Below, piece by piece: positions 8,565 through 16,319 of a stretch of 64,000 bases of DNA; within the stretch, counting starts at the first letter, position 1, and each line of letters begins with the position of its first letter. A program made the translations under genes and the position numbers. Below the pieces are notes generated by a model. That model did not search any database. It was not told the origin of the DNA and worked only from the letters and a program-made list of their open reading frames with translations. The stretch comes from Kibdelosporangium sp. MJ126-NF4. Lineage in GTDB: Bacteria; Actinomycetota; Actinomycetes; Mycobacteriales; Pseudonocardiaceae. The stretch lies in NCBI RefSeq assembly GCF_000826545.1, contig NZ_CDME01000006.1, positions 589,063 through 653,062 on the forward strand. The letters are read 5' to 3'.

Positions 8565-11144
8565 ATGGATCTGCGTTATGAGGCTTTCTGTTTCGCGGAT
8601 CGTTACTTCTACGACGCCGATGGTTACGGAATCGAGACGATTGAAAGCTGGGTCAGCACACTTTCCGGTTGCGGCCCCGACTGGCGCCGGTTCGACCGCG
8701 GCGACTGGCACGTCTGTCTCCCCGACGGTGTCGACCTGCCGATGCAGGGCTGGAAGGTGCACGTGGCCGCGACCGGCGCCGATGCGGCCGCGGTGCTCGA
8801 AGTGGTACGCCCATACTGCTTGTCCGCCCGGCTGCCGTTCAAATTCCTGCGCTCGCCCCGCGTTTTCGCTAACCGCAACGCGAAGTATGCCGATCGGTCG
8901 GCAAGTGGGAAATTGATCACGATTTACCCGGTTGCGAATAACGATCTGAAACGCGTACTCGACGACTTGTCAGCCCGGCTGGCCGGTCTGCAGGCGCCGC
9001 GCATACCAGGTGACGTCCGGTATCGCGAGGGTCCGCTTTACATTCGTTTTGGTGGATTTGTCGAACGTATGATCACAGACCCGCGTGGTGTGTGCGTCCC
9101 GGCGTTGCAGCGGCCGGACGGCGAGGTGGTGCCCGAACCGCCGGGAGTGCCCGACTGGGTCGAAATCCCTGTTTTCCTCAAGTCGTACGTCAACACAGAG
9201 CAACCGCGTGAGGCGACCCGCTACCAGGTCACCAAGGTCCTGCAGCAGACCAACGCTGGCGGTGTGTACCTCGCCAACCGGCGCAGCGACGGCAGTCAGG
9301 TCGTGCTCAAGGAAGCCCGGCCGCACACCGGCCTCGACCAGGACGGCGCCGACGCGGTCACCCGGCTCGACCGCGAGGCCCGCACCCTGATCCGGCTGGC
9401 CGGAGTGCCGGGCGTGCCCGAGTTGCACGGCCGGATCTCGGTGGTCGGCAACGAGGTCCTGCTGCTGAGCCCGATGCCCGGCGTGCCGCTGTCGCGCTGG
9501 CTCGCCCGCAACTACCCGCTGACCCAGCGGGACCTGACGAAGACCGACCGCAGCCGATACGTCGAACGCGTGCTCGCCCTGCTGGCGCGGGTCGAGCGCG
9601 TCCTCTCCGACGTGCACCGCCGCGGCCTAGTGTACGGGGACATCAACGACCGCAACATCCTCGTCGACGAGGACGACTCGGTGTCCCTTGTGGACTACGA
9701 GCTGTCGTTCCCCGCGGTCGACCGGCGCAGGCCCGGCGGTGGCACACCGGGATTCCGCGCGCCGGACGACCGGACCGGCTACGAAGTCGACCGGTACGCC
9801 TTCGCCGTGTTGCGGCTGTGGATGTTCCTGCCCATGACGGCCGTGCTCGACCTGGCGCCGGACAAGCTCGCCGACTTCGTCCGACAGGTCCGCAAGCGGT
9901 TCGACCTCCCGTTGGGCTACCTCGAAGAAGTCCTCGCCGAACTTCGGCCGCGGTCGGCCCGTTCGGCACGCAGGCGCAACCCGATCGACCAGCCCGAGGT
10001 CAACTGGGCGTCGGTGCGCCGGTCAATCGCGGACGGCGTGCTGGCCAGTGCCACGCCACACCGCGGCGACCGCCTGTTCCCCGGTGACATCCAGCAGTTC
10101 GCCGTCGGTGGCACCGGATTCGGCCACGGCGCCGCCGGTGTGCTGCACGCGTTGGACGTGTGCGGCTTCGGCCGGTTTCCCATGCACGAGAAATGGCTCG
10201 TCGACGCGGTCCGTCGGCGCACGCCCGCGACGGCGGGATTCTGGGACGGCGCGCACGGCACGATCCACGTCCTCGACAACTTCGGCTACCACGACGAAGC
10301 CGACGAGCTCATCGACAGGGTGGACCCCCAACTGCCGTCGATCACCGCGCACGGCATGCGATCCGGGCTCGCCGGGATCGGGCTCAACCTGCTGCACCTC
10401 GCGGCCAGCAGGCAGGACGCCGGGCACCTGTGGCACGCGATCGAACTCGGCGACCGGCTGACCACCATGCTGGAGAACCCCGCCCGTGGCCGCGCCGGGC
10501 TGATGCACGGCTGGTCCGGCCCGGCACTGCTGTTCATCAGGATCTTCGAACGCACACGTGACCGCGGCTGGCTGGACCACGCGGAACTGGCGATCCGCCG
10601 CGACCTGATGGAGTGCGCCAGGACACCGGACGGTTCACTGCAGGTCCGCGACCGGCAGAGCATGTTGCCGTACCTGGAGGTCGGCAGTGCGGGCATCGCG
10701 ATCGCGATGGAGGAACTGCTGACCACGTGGCCGGGCGCGTCGGTGGCGAGTGACCTGCCGAGGCTGCGGCGCGCGCTGCTGGCCGAGTTCGTGATCCAGC
10801 CGGGGCTGATGCTCGGCCGGGCCGGGCTGATCGGCGCGCTCGCGGCCGGGCTGCGGCGCGATCCGGACCCGCTGGCTTCGCGGGCCCTGGACCAGCACCT
10901 CGACTGGCTCGCGCTGCACGCCGTTTCCTACCAGGGACATGTGGCATTCCCCGGGACGCACCTGTTCCGGCTGTCCATGGACGTCGCCACCGGCAGCGCG
11001 GGTGTGCTGCTGGCGCTCGCGTCCGCTTTGGACGGTGTGCAGCTGTTGCCTTTTCTGACCGACTACAGCGCGCTCTCGGTGTTCGGTCTGGCCAGTGTCA
11101 GTGGCGGAAGAAGCGTTCGCGTTGGCCCTGGCGGACGAGCTTGA
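8565..11144 (+). CDS. class III lanthionine synthetase LanKC, orphan
   Basis: An 859-residue three-domain enzyme that would dehydrate Ser/Thr and cyclise a ribosomal peptide to (methyl)lanthionine or labionin. An N-terminal phospho-Ser/Thr lyase region (about 1-200) includes FKFLRS and GKLITIYP. A Ser/Thr kinase domain (about 215-490) has VVLKEA with K249, YGDINDRNIL with D359, and LVDYE with D377 in place of DFG. A LanC-like cyclase domain (about 510-845) lacks the Cys-Cys-His zinc ligands, as in class III enzymes. GGGGAGG lies 11 bases before the ATG. The end overlaps the convergent glfT1 gene by 47 bases. No precursor, dedicated LanT or LuxR regulator is adjacent. Confidence 0.88.
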   Translation: MDLRYEAFCFADRYFYDADGYGIETIESWVSTLSGCGPDWRRFDRGDWHVCLPDGVDLPMQGWKVHVAATGADAAAVLEVVRPYCLSARLPFKFLRSPRVFANRNAKYADRSASGKLITIYPVANNDLKRVLDDLSARLAGLQAPRIPGDVRYREGPLYIRFGGFVERMITDPRGVCVPALQRPDGEVVPEPPGVPDWVEIPVFLKSYVNTEQPREATRYQVTKVLQQTNAGGVYLANRRSDGSQVVLKEARPHTGLDQDGADAVTRLDREARTLIRLAGVPGVPELHGRISVVGNEVLLLSPMPGVPLSRWLARNYPLTQRDLTKTDRSRYVERVLALLARVERVLSDVHRRGLVYGDINDRNILVDEDDSVSLVDYELSFPAVDRRRPGGGTPGFRAPDDRTGYEVDRYAFAVLRLWMFLPMTAVLDLAPDKLADFVRQVRKRFDLPLGYLEEVLAELRPRSARSARRRNPIDQPEVNWASVRRSIADGVLASATPHRGDRLFPGDIQQFAVGGTGFGHGAAGVLHALDVCGFGRFPMHEKWLVDAVRRRTPATAGFWDGAHGTIHVLDNFGYHDEADELIDRVDPQLPSITAHGMRSGLAGIGLNLLHLAASRQDAGHLWHAIELGDRLTTMLENPARGRAGLMHGWSGPALLFIRIFERTRDRGWLDHAELAIRRDLMECARTPDGSLQVRDRQSMLPYLEVGSAGIAIAMEELLTTWPGASVASDLPRLRRALLAEFVIQPGLMLGRAGLIGALAAGLRRDPDPLASRALDQHLDWLALHAVSYQGHVAFPGTHLFRLSMDVATGSAGVLLALASALDGVQLLPFLTDYSALSVFGLASVSGGRSVRVGPGGRA

Positions 11145-11997
11145 GCCACTGGACGAACGCCTTGGGGTCCTTGCGGACGGTCAGGAAGTACAGGCCGAAC
11201 CGCAGGACCTCGAGCGCGCCGATCTTGCGCATCCCCGGCTGGGACAGGATGTAGCCGCGGTTGCGGTACGTGTAGTAGCGCTTGATCTCGTTGTCCGGGT
11301 CCTGCGCGTGGAACCGGCCGCCGAGCATCGGCTTGAACTCGTCCGAGCCGTCCGGGTGCAGGTACGACACGCGCAACGACGTGCCGAACGGCAGCCCGGA
11401 CCGGACCAGCCTGCGGTGCACCTCGACCTCGTCGCCGCGCACGAACAAGCGGTAGTCCGGCACACCGACAACGTCCAAAGTGGACGCACGGAACAGCGCG
11501 CCGTTGAACAGCGAGGCGATACCGGGCAGGAAGTCCGTGCCCAGTTCGGACGTGTGCCGCTTCCAGGTCAGCCCCCGGCGCAACGGGAACGCCAGCTGCT
11601 CCGGCGTGTTGATGTTCGTGACCATCGGGGAGATCTCGGCGAGCCCGCGCTTCTTGGCCTCGCTCAGCAGGACCTCGAGCACGTTCTCGTCAGCGGGCCT
11701 GCCGTCGTCGTCGGCCAGCCACACCCACTCGGCGCCCATCGCGAGCGCGTGCAGGATGCCCAGCGCGAAACCACCGGCGCCACCGAGGTTGCGGTGCGAG
11801 ACCAGGTATGTCGACGGTACGGCGGCCGCGTTGACGAGGTCCTCGACCGGCTGGTCCGGCCCGTTGTCGACGACGATCAGGTGGTCCGGCGGGCGGGTCT
11901 GCGCGCCGAGGATCTTCAGCGAGTCCACGAGCAGCTCACGCCTGTGCCGCGTGACCACGACGGCGACGACGGAGTCCGGTCCCAGCGCTGGGTTCAT
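11098..11997 (-). CDS. glfT1: galactofuranosyltransferase GlfT1 (galactan initiation)
   Basis: A 299-residue GT2 enzyme corresponding to mycobacterial GlfT1 (Rv3782), which adds the first galactofuranose residues to the decaprenyl-linked rhamnosyl linker before GlfT2 extends the chain. Seen are VVVTRHRRELL at the nucleotide site, HRNLGGAGGF (68-77), the metal motif DDD at 96-98 in VWLADDDG, and RGDEVEVHRRL in the acceptor region. Its ATG overlaps the stop of wzt (ATGA), so glfT1, wzt and wzm form one operon in the same order as in M. tuberculosis. The 3' end overlaps lanKC by 47 bases on the other strand. Confidence 0.9.
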   Translation of the reverse strand: MNPALGPDSVVAVVVTRHRRELLVDSLKILGAQTRPPDHLIVVDNGPDQPVEDLVNAAAVPSTYLVSHRNLGGAGGFALGILHALAMGAEWVWLADDDGRPADENVLEVLLSEAKKRGLAEISPMVTNINTPEQLAFPLRRGLTWKRHTSELGTDFLPGIASLFNGALFRASTLDVVGVPDYRLFVRGDEVEVHRRLVRSGLPFGTSLRVSYLHPDGSDEFKPMLGGRFHAQDPDNEIKRYYTYRNRGYILSQPGMRKIGALEVLRFGLYFLTVRKDPKAFVQWLKLVRQGQRERFFRH

Positions 11998-12800
11998 CGG
12001 GAATCGCCACCCAGGGTCACGCCGAGGCGCTCGAGCATCTCCTGGCTCAGGTTCTCGTACGGATCTCTGCCCTTGTAGGCGGTCAGGACCTCACGCAAGC
12101 TGCCCTGCATCTTCATCCGGCCGCCGTCCATCCAGATCGCGGAGCTGCACAGCTCCATCAGCAGGTCGTCGGAGTGCGACGCGAACACCAGCAGGCCGGA
12201 GCGCTTCACCAGGTCGGTCAGCCGGTCGCGGGCCTTGTCCATGAACGCCGCGTCCACCGCGCCGATGCCCTCGTCCAGGATCAGGATCTCCGGGTCGATC
12301 GAGGTCACGATGCCCAGCGCCAGCCGCACGCGCATACCCGTCGAGTACGCCCGCAGCGGCATCTGCAGGAAGTCGCCGAGTTCGCTGAACTCCGCGATGT
12401 CGTCGATCTTCGCTTCCATCTGCTTGCGGCTCATGCCGAGGAAGAGGCCCCGGATCATGATGTTCTCGATCCCGGAGATCTCCGGGTCGAGGCCGACGCC
12501 GAGGTCGAAGACCGGCGCGATCTTGCCGACGATCTTCGAACCACCGGTGATCGGCTCGTAGATCCCGGCGAGCACGCGCAGCAGGGTGGACTTGCCCGCG
12601 CCGTTGTGGCCGACGAGCGCGACTCGGTCGCCGTCCTTGAGCGAGAGGGTGATGTCCTTGAGGGCCTCGATCACCGGGATCCGGCTTTCGGTGCCGATCG
12701 TGCCGCCGACCTTGCCGAGTACCGCCTTCTTCAGCGAGCGGCTCTTGGCGTCGAAGATCGGGAAGTCGACCGAGGCGTTCCAGACGTCGATGCTGACCAT
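11994..12800 (-). CDS. wzt: galactan exporter ABC ATPase Wzt
   Basis: A 268-residue ATP-binding subunit of the polysaccharide ABC transporter that flips the lipid-linked galactan to the periplasm (Rv3781-like). Walker A is GHNGAGKST at 64-72, the signature is AYSTGMRVRLALG at about 151-163, Walker B is ILILDEGIGA at about 172-181, and the H-loop is SHSDD near 212. The fold matches the TagH/KpsT branch, with an N-terminal amphipathic stretch (VDFPIFDAKSRSLKK). The ATG at 12800 begins MVSIDVWNAS; a longer open frame upstream belongs to another phase of wzm. The gap to wzm is 17 bases, and the 3' end overlaps glfT1 by four. Confidence 0.92.
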   Translation of the reverse strand: MVSIDVWNASVDFPIFDAKSRSLKKAVLGKVGGTIGTESRIPVIEALKDITLSLKDGDRVALVGHNGAGKSTLLRVLAGIYEPITGGSKIVGKIAPVFDLGVGLDPEISGIENIMIRGLFLGMSRKQMEAKIDDIAEFSELGDFLQMPLRAYSTGMRVRLALGIVTSIDPEILILDEGIGAVDAAFMDKARDRLTDLVKRSGLLVFASHSDDLLMELCSSAIWMDGGRMKMQGSLREVLTAYKGRDPYENLSQEMLERLGVTLGGDSR

Positions 12801-12817
12801 GTGCTGTCCTGCCTCAC

Positions 12818-13738
12818 TCAGACCCAGTAGGGGACGCGCGCGCGGTAGTTGCGCATTGCCACAAGTGCCAAGAGCCAGCCGACGATCGTGACCACACCCA
12901 CGACCGCCCAGTGGTGCCAGCTCTGCGTGTTGCCGATCAGCGGCGCCCGCAGGATCTGGATGAAATGGTAGAAGGGGTTGAGCTCGGCGATCAGGTGTCG
13001 CCAGTCGCCGCCGCCGAACCTGGTGAGCAGGTCGGGGGTCCACACGATCGGCGTGCCGAAGAACGCGAGCTGGATCAACGCGCCGATGACCTGCGGGATG
13101 TCGCGGTAACGGGTCGAGATGACACCGAACAGGAGCGCCACCCACACGCCGTTGACCGCGAGCACGAAGAACGCGGGGATGGCCATCACTATCGTCCAGG
13201 ACAGGCCGGTCTGCGGAACACCGCCGGGGCTGATCGTGTAGCCGGGCGTGGACAGCTCCGTGAAGAAGATCGCCACGACGATCGCGTAGACCAGCAGGTT
13301 GTGCGCCATCATCAGGGTCAGGCGCCAGACCGTGCGCAGCGCATACACCGACAGTGGTGCGGGCAGGTGTTTGATCAGGCCCTCGTTGGCGATGAAGGTT
13401 TCGGTGCCTTCGAGCACGCAGCCGAGGATGAAGTTCCAGACGATGAACCCGACTGTCAGGTACGGCAGGAACGTCCCGATCGGGGCACCGAGCAACTGCG
13501 AGTACAGCAGGCCAAGGCCCACTGCGGTGACAGCCATGCTGAGGGTGATCCACAGCGGGCCGATCACCGAGCGGCGATACCGCTGCTTGATGTCCTGCCA
13601 GCCGAGGTGACCCCACAGGTCACGCTGCCGGAACCCGCTCCGGATGTCCTCCCAGGCCCTGCCGAAGGTTCGGCTGGGGTTTTTGAGAGGTTTTTCTGCC
13701 GCCGTCATCGGTCGGTCGATCGTGCTCGTCGCATGCAC
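12818..13738 (-). CDS. wzm: galactan exporter ABC permease Wzm
   Basis: A 306-residue ABC-2 type permease with about six membrane helices after a cytosolic N-terminus (WGHLGWQDIKQRYRRSVIGPLW is the usual polysaccharide-exporter entry helix region) and a C-terminal VAMRNYRARVPYWV tail. It pairs with Wzt to export galactan (Rv3783-like). The GTG at 13738 gives the longest form. The ATG at 13708 (MTAAEKPLKN) gives a 296-residue protein and is an equally credible start, because neither has a clear Shine-Dalgarno sequence. It is the first gene of the wzm-wzt-glfT1 operon. Confidence 0.9.
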   Translation of the reverse strand: MHATSTIDRPMTAAEKPLKNPSRTFGRAWEDIRSGFRQRDLWGHLGWQDIKQRYRRSVIGPLWITLSMAVTAVGLGLLYSQLLGAPIGTFLPYLTVGFIVWNFILGCVLEGTETFIANEGLIKHLPAPLSVYALRTVWRLTLMMAHNLLVYAIVVAIFFTELSTPGYTISPGGVPQTGLSWTIVMAIPAFFVLAVNGVWVALLFGVISTRYRDIPQVIGALIQLAFFGTPIVWTPDLLTRFGGGDWRHLIAELNPFYHFIQILRAPLIGNTQSWHHWAVVGVVTIVGWLLALVAMRNYRARVPYWV

Positions 13739-13838
13739 GGTTGTTGAGGGTACCGGCGACCATTCACCCCATCGGTGACCGGTCGGTCACCGCGCTGACG
13801 AACAACTCTGGCGTGCATGGAAACGCATGGTATGTCCG

Positions 13839-14399
13839 TTACGCGTGGGGTAGCAGTGCTGGGCATCCGTTCCGGTATTCCGGGTTGAATTCGAAGTGCC
13901 ATGGTTCGTTCTCATATCGCCTGCACCAGCCGTGTTTCCCGGTCGAGCGTTCGATCCACCCGGCCGCCGACAGCGGCTGGACGTCGATCGCGATGCCTTT
14001 CACGTGCATCGACTCGTCGGGCGGCAGTGCGTACTTGCGGGCCTGTTCCCACGAGCCGAAGCGCTTGACGTAGTCGTCGAACTGGGCCTGCTGCTGGCGC
14101 GTGCTGCGCTTGCCGTCCTGCAGGCACAGCACGATGTTCTGCTTCTTGGCCTCCGCCTTGAGCTGTTGGTACGCCGCCAGCACGTCGTCGCGCAGGCCGG
14201 TGGGCTGCTCGTCGACGTAGCGCTTGTCGGTCGGGCACGTCGAGCCAGTGTCCGGCCCGACGACCCCGTTGATATCGAATGTGGCCTGGCCCGCGACGAG
14301 CTCGTATCCGATCACCTTGAAGCCACGCAGCCCGAAGAGTGATCCAAGGAACACGATGAGAACGCCTGCGACCAGGACAGCTTTGATCCATCCCCGCAC
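13839..14399 (-). CDS. membrane-anchored D,D-carboxypeptidase, VanY/M15 family
   Basis: A 186-residue protein with an N-terminal membrane anchor (about 5-24) and an M15 peptidase domain outside the membrane. Zinc ligands H132 and D139 are in MHVKGIAIDV and H168 is in EPWHFEF, the expected HxxxxxxD...WH set. R97-S99 (GKRSTRQQ) is the usual substrate-contact stretch. Such enzymes trim the terminal D-Ala of peptidoglycan stem peptides. The GTG at 14399 is the only good start. It lies 36 bases after bpa and 100 bases before wzm on the same strand, so it could belong to either transcript. Confidence 0.85.
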   Translation of the reverse strand: MRGWIKAVLVAGVLIVFLGSLFGLRGFKVIGYELVAGQATFDINGVVGPDTGSTCPTDKRYVDEQPTGLRDDVLAAYQQLKAEAKKQNIVLCLQDGKRSTRQQQAQFDDYVKRFGSWEQARKYALPPDESMHVKGIAIDVQPLSAAGWIERSTGKHGWCRRYENEPWHFEFNPEYRNGCPALLPHA

Positions 14400-14404
14400 A
14401 CCCC

Positions 14405-14425
14405 TAGGGACGCTTAGCGCCCCTA
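14405..14425. terminator. short hairpin between bpa and the VanY-type gene
   Basis: TAGGGACGC and GCGCCCCTA flank TTA and pair at 8 of 9 positions. It could be a weak terminator of bpa or a structure over the VanY start. No U-run follows. Confidence 0.35.
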
Positions 14426-14435
14426 CGGAGTTGCT

Positions 14436-14984
14436 TCAGAGGTACTGACCGCGTGTGGCGTCGTGTGTTTGCTGCTGTTCACCGAGGCCCGGCGGCAACG
14501 CGCCACGGCGCATTTGCTCCAGCTGCACCCGTGCGGACATCTGCTGGGCGAACAAGGCGGTCTGGATACCGGCGAAAAGGCCTTCCAGCCAGCCGACCAG
14601 CTGGGCCTGCGCGATCCGCAGCTCGGCGTCGGACGGGATGCTGCCGTCGGTGAACGGCAGGGTCAGCCGGTTGAGCTCCTCACGCAGCTCGGGGGCCAGG
14701 CCCTCCTCCAGCTCCTTGATCGAGGACGTGTGGATGTCCTTGAGCCTGGTCCGGCTGGCCTCGTCCAGCGGAGCCGCCCTGACCTCCTCGAGCAGCTGCT
14801 TGATCATGGTGCCGATCCGCATCACCTTCGCGGGCTGCTCGACCATGTCGCCGATGGTCTCGGCGGTGGCCTCACCCTGCTCCGAACCGTCGGGGATGCG
14901 GGCGGCGCCGAGCGGCTGACCGTCCGGACCCACCACGACCACGTGGTGCGCGTCGTCTTTGCCGTTCTGTCCTGGCTCGCTCAT
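14436..14984 (-). CDS. bpa: bacterial proteasome activator Bpa (PafE)
   Basis: A protein of about 182 residues whose core (DMVEQPAKVMRIGTMIKQLL onward) is the DUF2587 four-helix fold of Bpa/PafE. This ATP-independent dodecameric ring caps the 20S proteasome and opens its gate. The last four residues are GQYL, the exact C-terminal gate-opening motif of mycobacterial Bpa. The ATG at 14984 (MSEPGQ) is preferred because GGGATGGA precedes it at a workable distance; an ATG three codons earlier (14993) is possible. In M. tuberculosis the homologue Rv3780 also sits beside the galactan exporter genes. The class V fold gene diverges upstream. Confidence 0.93.
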   Translation of the reverse strand: MSEPGQNGKDDAHHVVVVGPDGQPLGAARIPDGSEQGEATAETIGDMVEQPAKVMRIGTMIKQLLEEVRAAPLDEASRTRLKDIHTSSIKELEEGLAPELREELNRLTLPFTDGSIPSDAELRIAQAQLVGWLEGLFAGIQTALFAQQMSARVQLEQMRRGALPPGLGEQQQTHDATRGQYL

Positions 14985-15076
14985 CTGTTCCATCCCTGCG
15001 GCTGTCCGTGTCCCCCGGAAGACTCATACCCGAGGGTAGCGGTCGCGACACTTGGCCCGGTCCGTACCGTGTGGCC

Positions 15077-16279
15077 ATGGCGTTCGACGTCGCTCGGATC
15101 CGTGGGCTGTTCCCAGCCCTGGGTGACGGCTGGATCCACCTGGACGCATCGGCCGGGATGCAGGTGCCGGAACAGGTGGCCATGGCCGTTGCCACAGCCA
15201 TGCGCGCGCCCGTGTCCGGACCTGGTGGTGCTTTTCCGGCGTCACAGCGTGCCGAGGCCATCGTGGACGCCGCCCGCAGAGCGGTTGCCGACCTCGTCGG
15301 AGGTGATCCCGCCGGTGTGGTTCTCGGTCCGAACGTGCCCGTGATGCTGCAACGGCTGGCCGAGGCGATCGGCAGCGGCTGGCTGATCGGCGACGAGGTG
15401 GCGGTGTCCCGGCTCGACCACCAGGCGAACATCGCCCCGTGGCTGCGCGCGGCGCAGCGGCCGGGCGCGGCCATCCGGTGGGGCGAGATCGACATCGAGA
15501 CCTGTGAGCTGCCCGCGTGGCAGTACGAGAGCCTCATGTCCCGCCGCACGAAGGTGGTCGCGGTCACGGCGGCGTCGGGAGCGGTCGGCACGAGACCGGA
15601 CATCCGCAAGATCGCCGACATCGCGCACAGCGTCGGCGCGCTGATGGTCGTCGACGCCTCGGCAGCGGCGCCCTACATGCCACTGGACATGGAAGCGATG
15701 GGCGCGGACATCATCGCCGTGTCCGCGTCGGCCTGGGGCGGACCGGCCGTCGGCGCGCTCGTGTTCGCCGACCCCGAGCTGCTCGACCGGCTGCCGGTGA
15801 GCTCACTCGACCCGGGCACACGCGGCCCGGACCGCCTTGAGCTGGGAGCGCACGCGTATCCGATGCTGGCGGGCCTGGTCGCCTCGGTCGACTACCTGTC
15901 GATGCTGGACGACGCGGCGACGGGAACCCGCCGCGACCGCCTGCAGACCTCGATGGGCTCGGCGAAGAGCTATCTGGCCGGGCTGCTGGCCAAGCTGATC
16001 TCGGAGCTGCGGGCGATCCGCAACGTGATGGTGATCGGCGACGCCATGCGCAGAGTCCCGGTGCTGGCGTTCACCATCGGCGACATGAAGGCCGCCGACG
16101 CGATCGTGGCACTGGCCGACCGGGGCATCTGCGCCTTCGCCGACGACGTGCCCAGCGGCGTCTTCACAGCACTGGGCGTCAGCGAGGTCGGCGGCGCGGT
16201 CCGTGTCGGCCTCGCGCACTACACGACGTCCAGCGAGGTCGACCAGTTGGTGGACGCGGTGGCAGAACTACGCCACTGA
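15077..16279 (+). CDS. cysteine-desulfurase-like class V aminotransferase fold protein lacking the PLP lysine
   Basis: A 400-residue class V (NifS/SufS-like) fold protein, equivalent by position to Rv3778c. The RLDHQANIAPW and VDASAAAPYMPLD stretches align with the cofactor-binding EHHSN and VDGAQ segments. The usual S-G-H-K-W-x-G-P, whose lysine forms the Schiff base, reads SASAWGGP, so alanine (A219) stands where the lysine should be. The C-terminal VRVGLAHYTTSSEVDQLVDA is standard. It may therefore be inactive, bind PLP non-covalently, or be a partner protein. The ATG at 15077 (MAFDVARIRGLFP) matches family starts; a longer open frame to 15008 has no support. It ends face to face with the quinone oxidoreductase. 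Confidence 0.82.
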   Translation: MAFDVARIRGLFPALGDGWIHLDASAGMQVPEQVAMAVATAMRAPVSGPGGAFPASQRAEAIVDAARRAVADLVGGDPAGVVLGPNVPVMLQRLAEAIGSGWLIGDEVAVSRLDHQANIAPWLRAAQRPGAAIRWGEIDIETCELPAWQYESLMSRRTKVVAVTAASGAVGTRPDIRKIADIAHSVGALMVVDASAAAPYMPLDMEAMGADIIAVSASAWGGPAVGALVFADPELLDRLPVSSLDPGTRGPDRLELGAHAYPMLAGLVASVDYLSMLDDAATGTRRDRLQTSMGSAKSYLAGLLAKLISELRAIRNVMVIGDAMRRVPVLAFTIGDMKAADAIVALADRGICAFADDVPSGVFTALGVSEVGGAVRVGLAHYTTSSEVDQLVDAVAELRH

Positions 16280-16282
16280 GTG

Positions 16283-16313
16283 ACCGGGAACGCCCACCGT
16301 GGGCATTCCCGGT
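16283..16313. terminator. bidirectional terminator between convergent genes
   Basis: ACCGGGAACGCCCAC and GTGGGCATTCCCGGT pair at 14 of 15 positions around a one-base centre. The hairpin occupies almost the whole 40-base gap between the two stop codons. Confidence 0.8.
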
Positions 16314-16319
16314 ACTGGC

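Noticed and set aside
8206..8916. Possible lanthipeptide precursor upstream of lanKC (segment with LLSGDTLSVDPLLCVAC)
   Set aside because: The frame has no stop before 8916 and overlaps the lanKC start out of frame; no leader or ribosome binding site supports a discrete peptide.
12818..13616. Longer open frame joined in phase with wzt across wzm
   Set aside because: It lies antisense or out of frame to the well-supported wzm; wzt starts at 12800 with MVSIDVW and a family-typical length.
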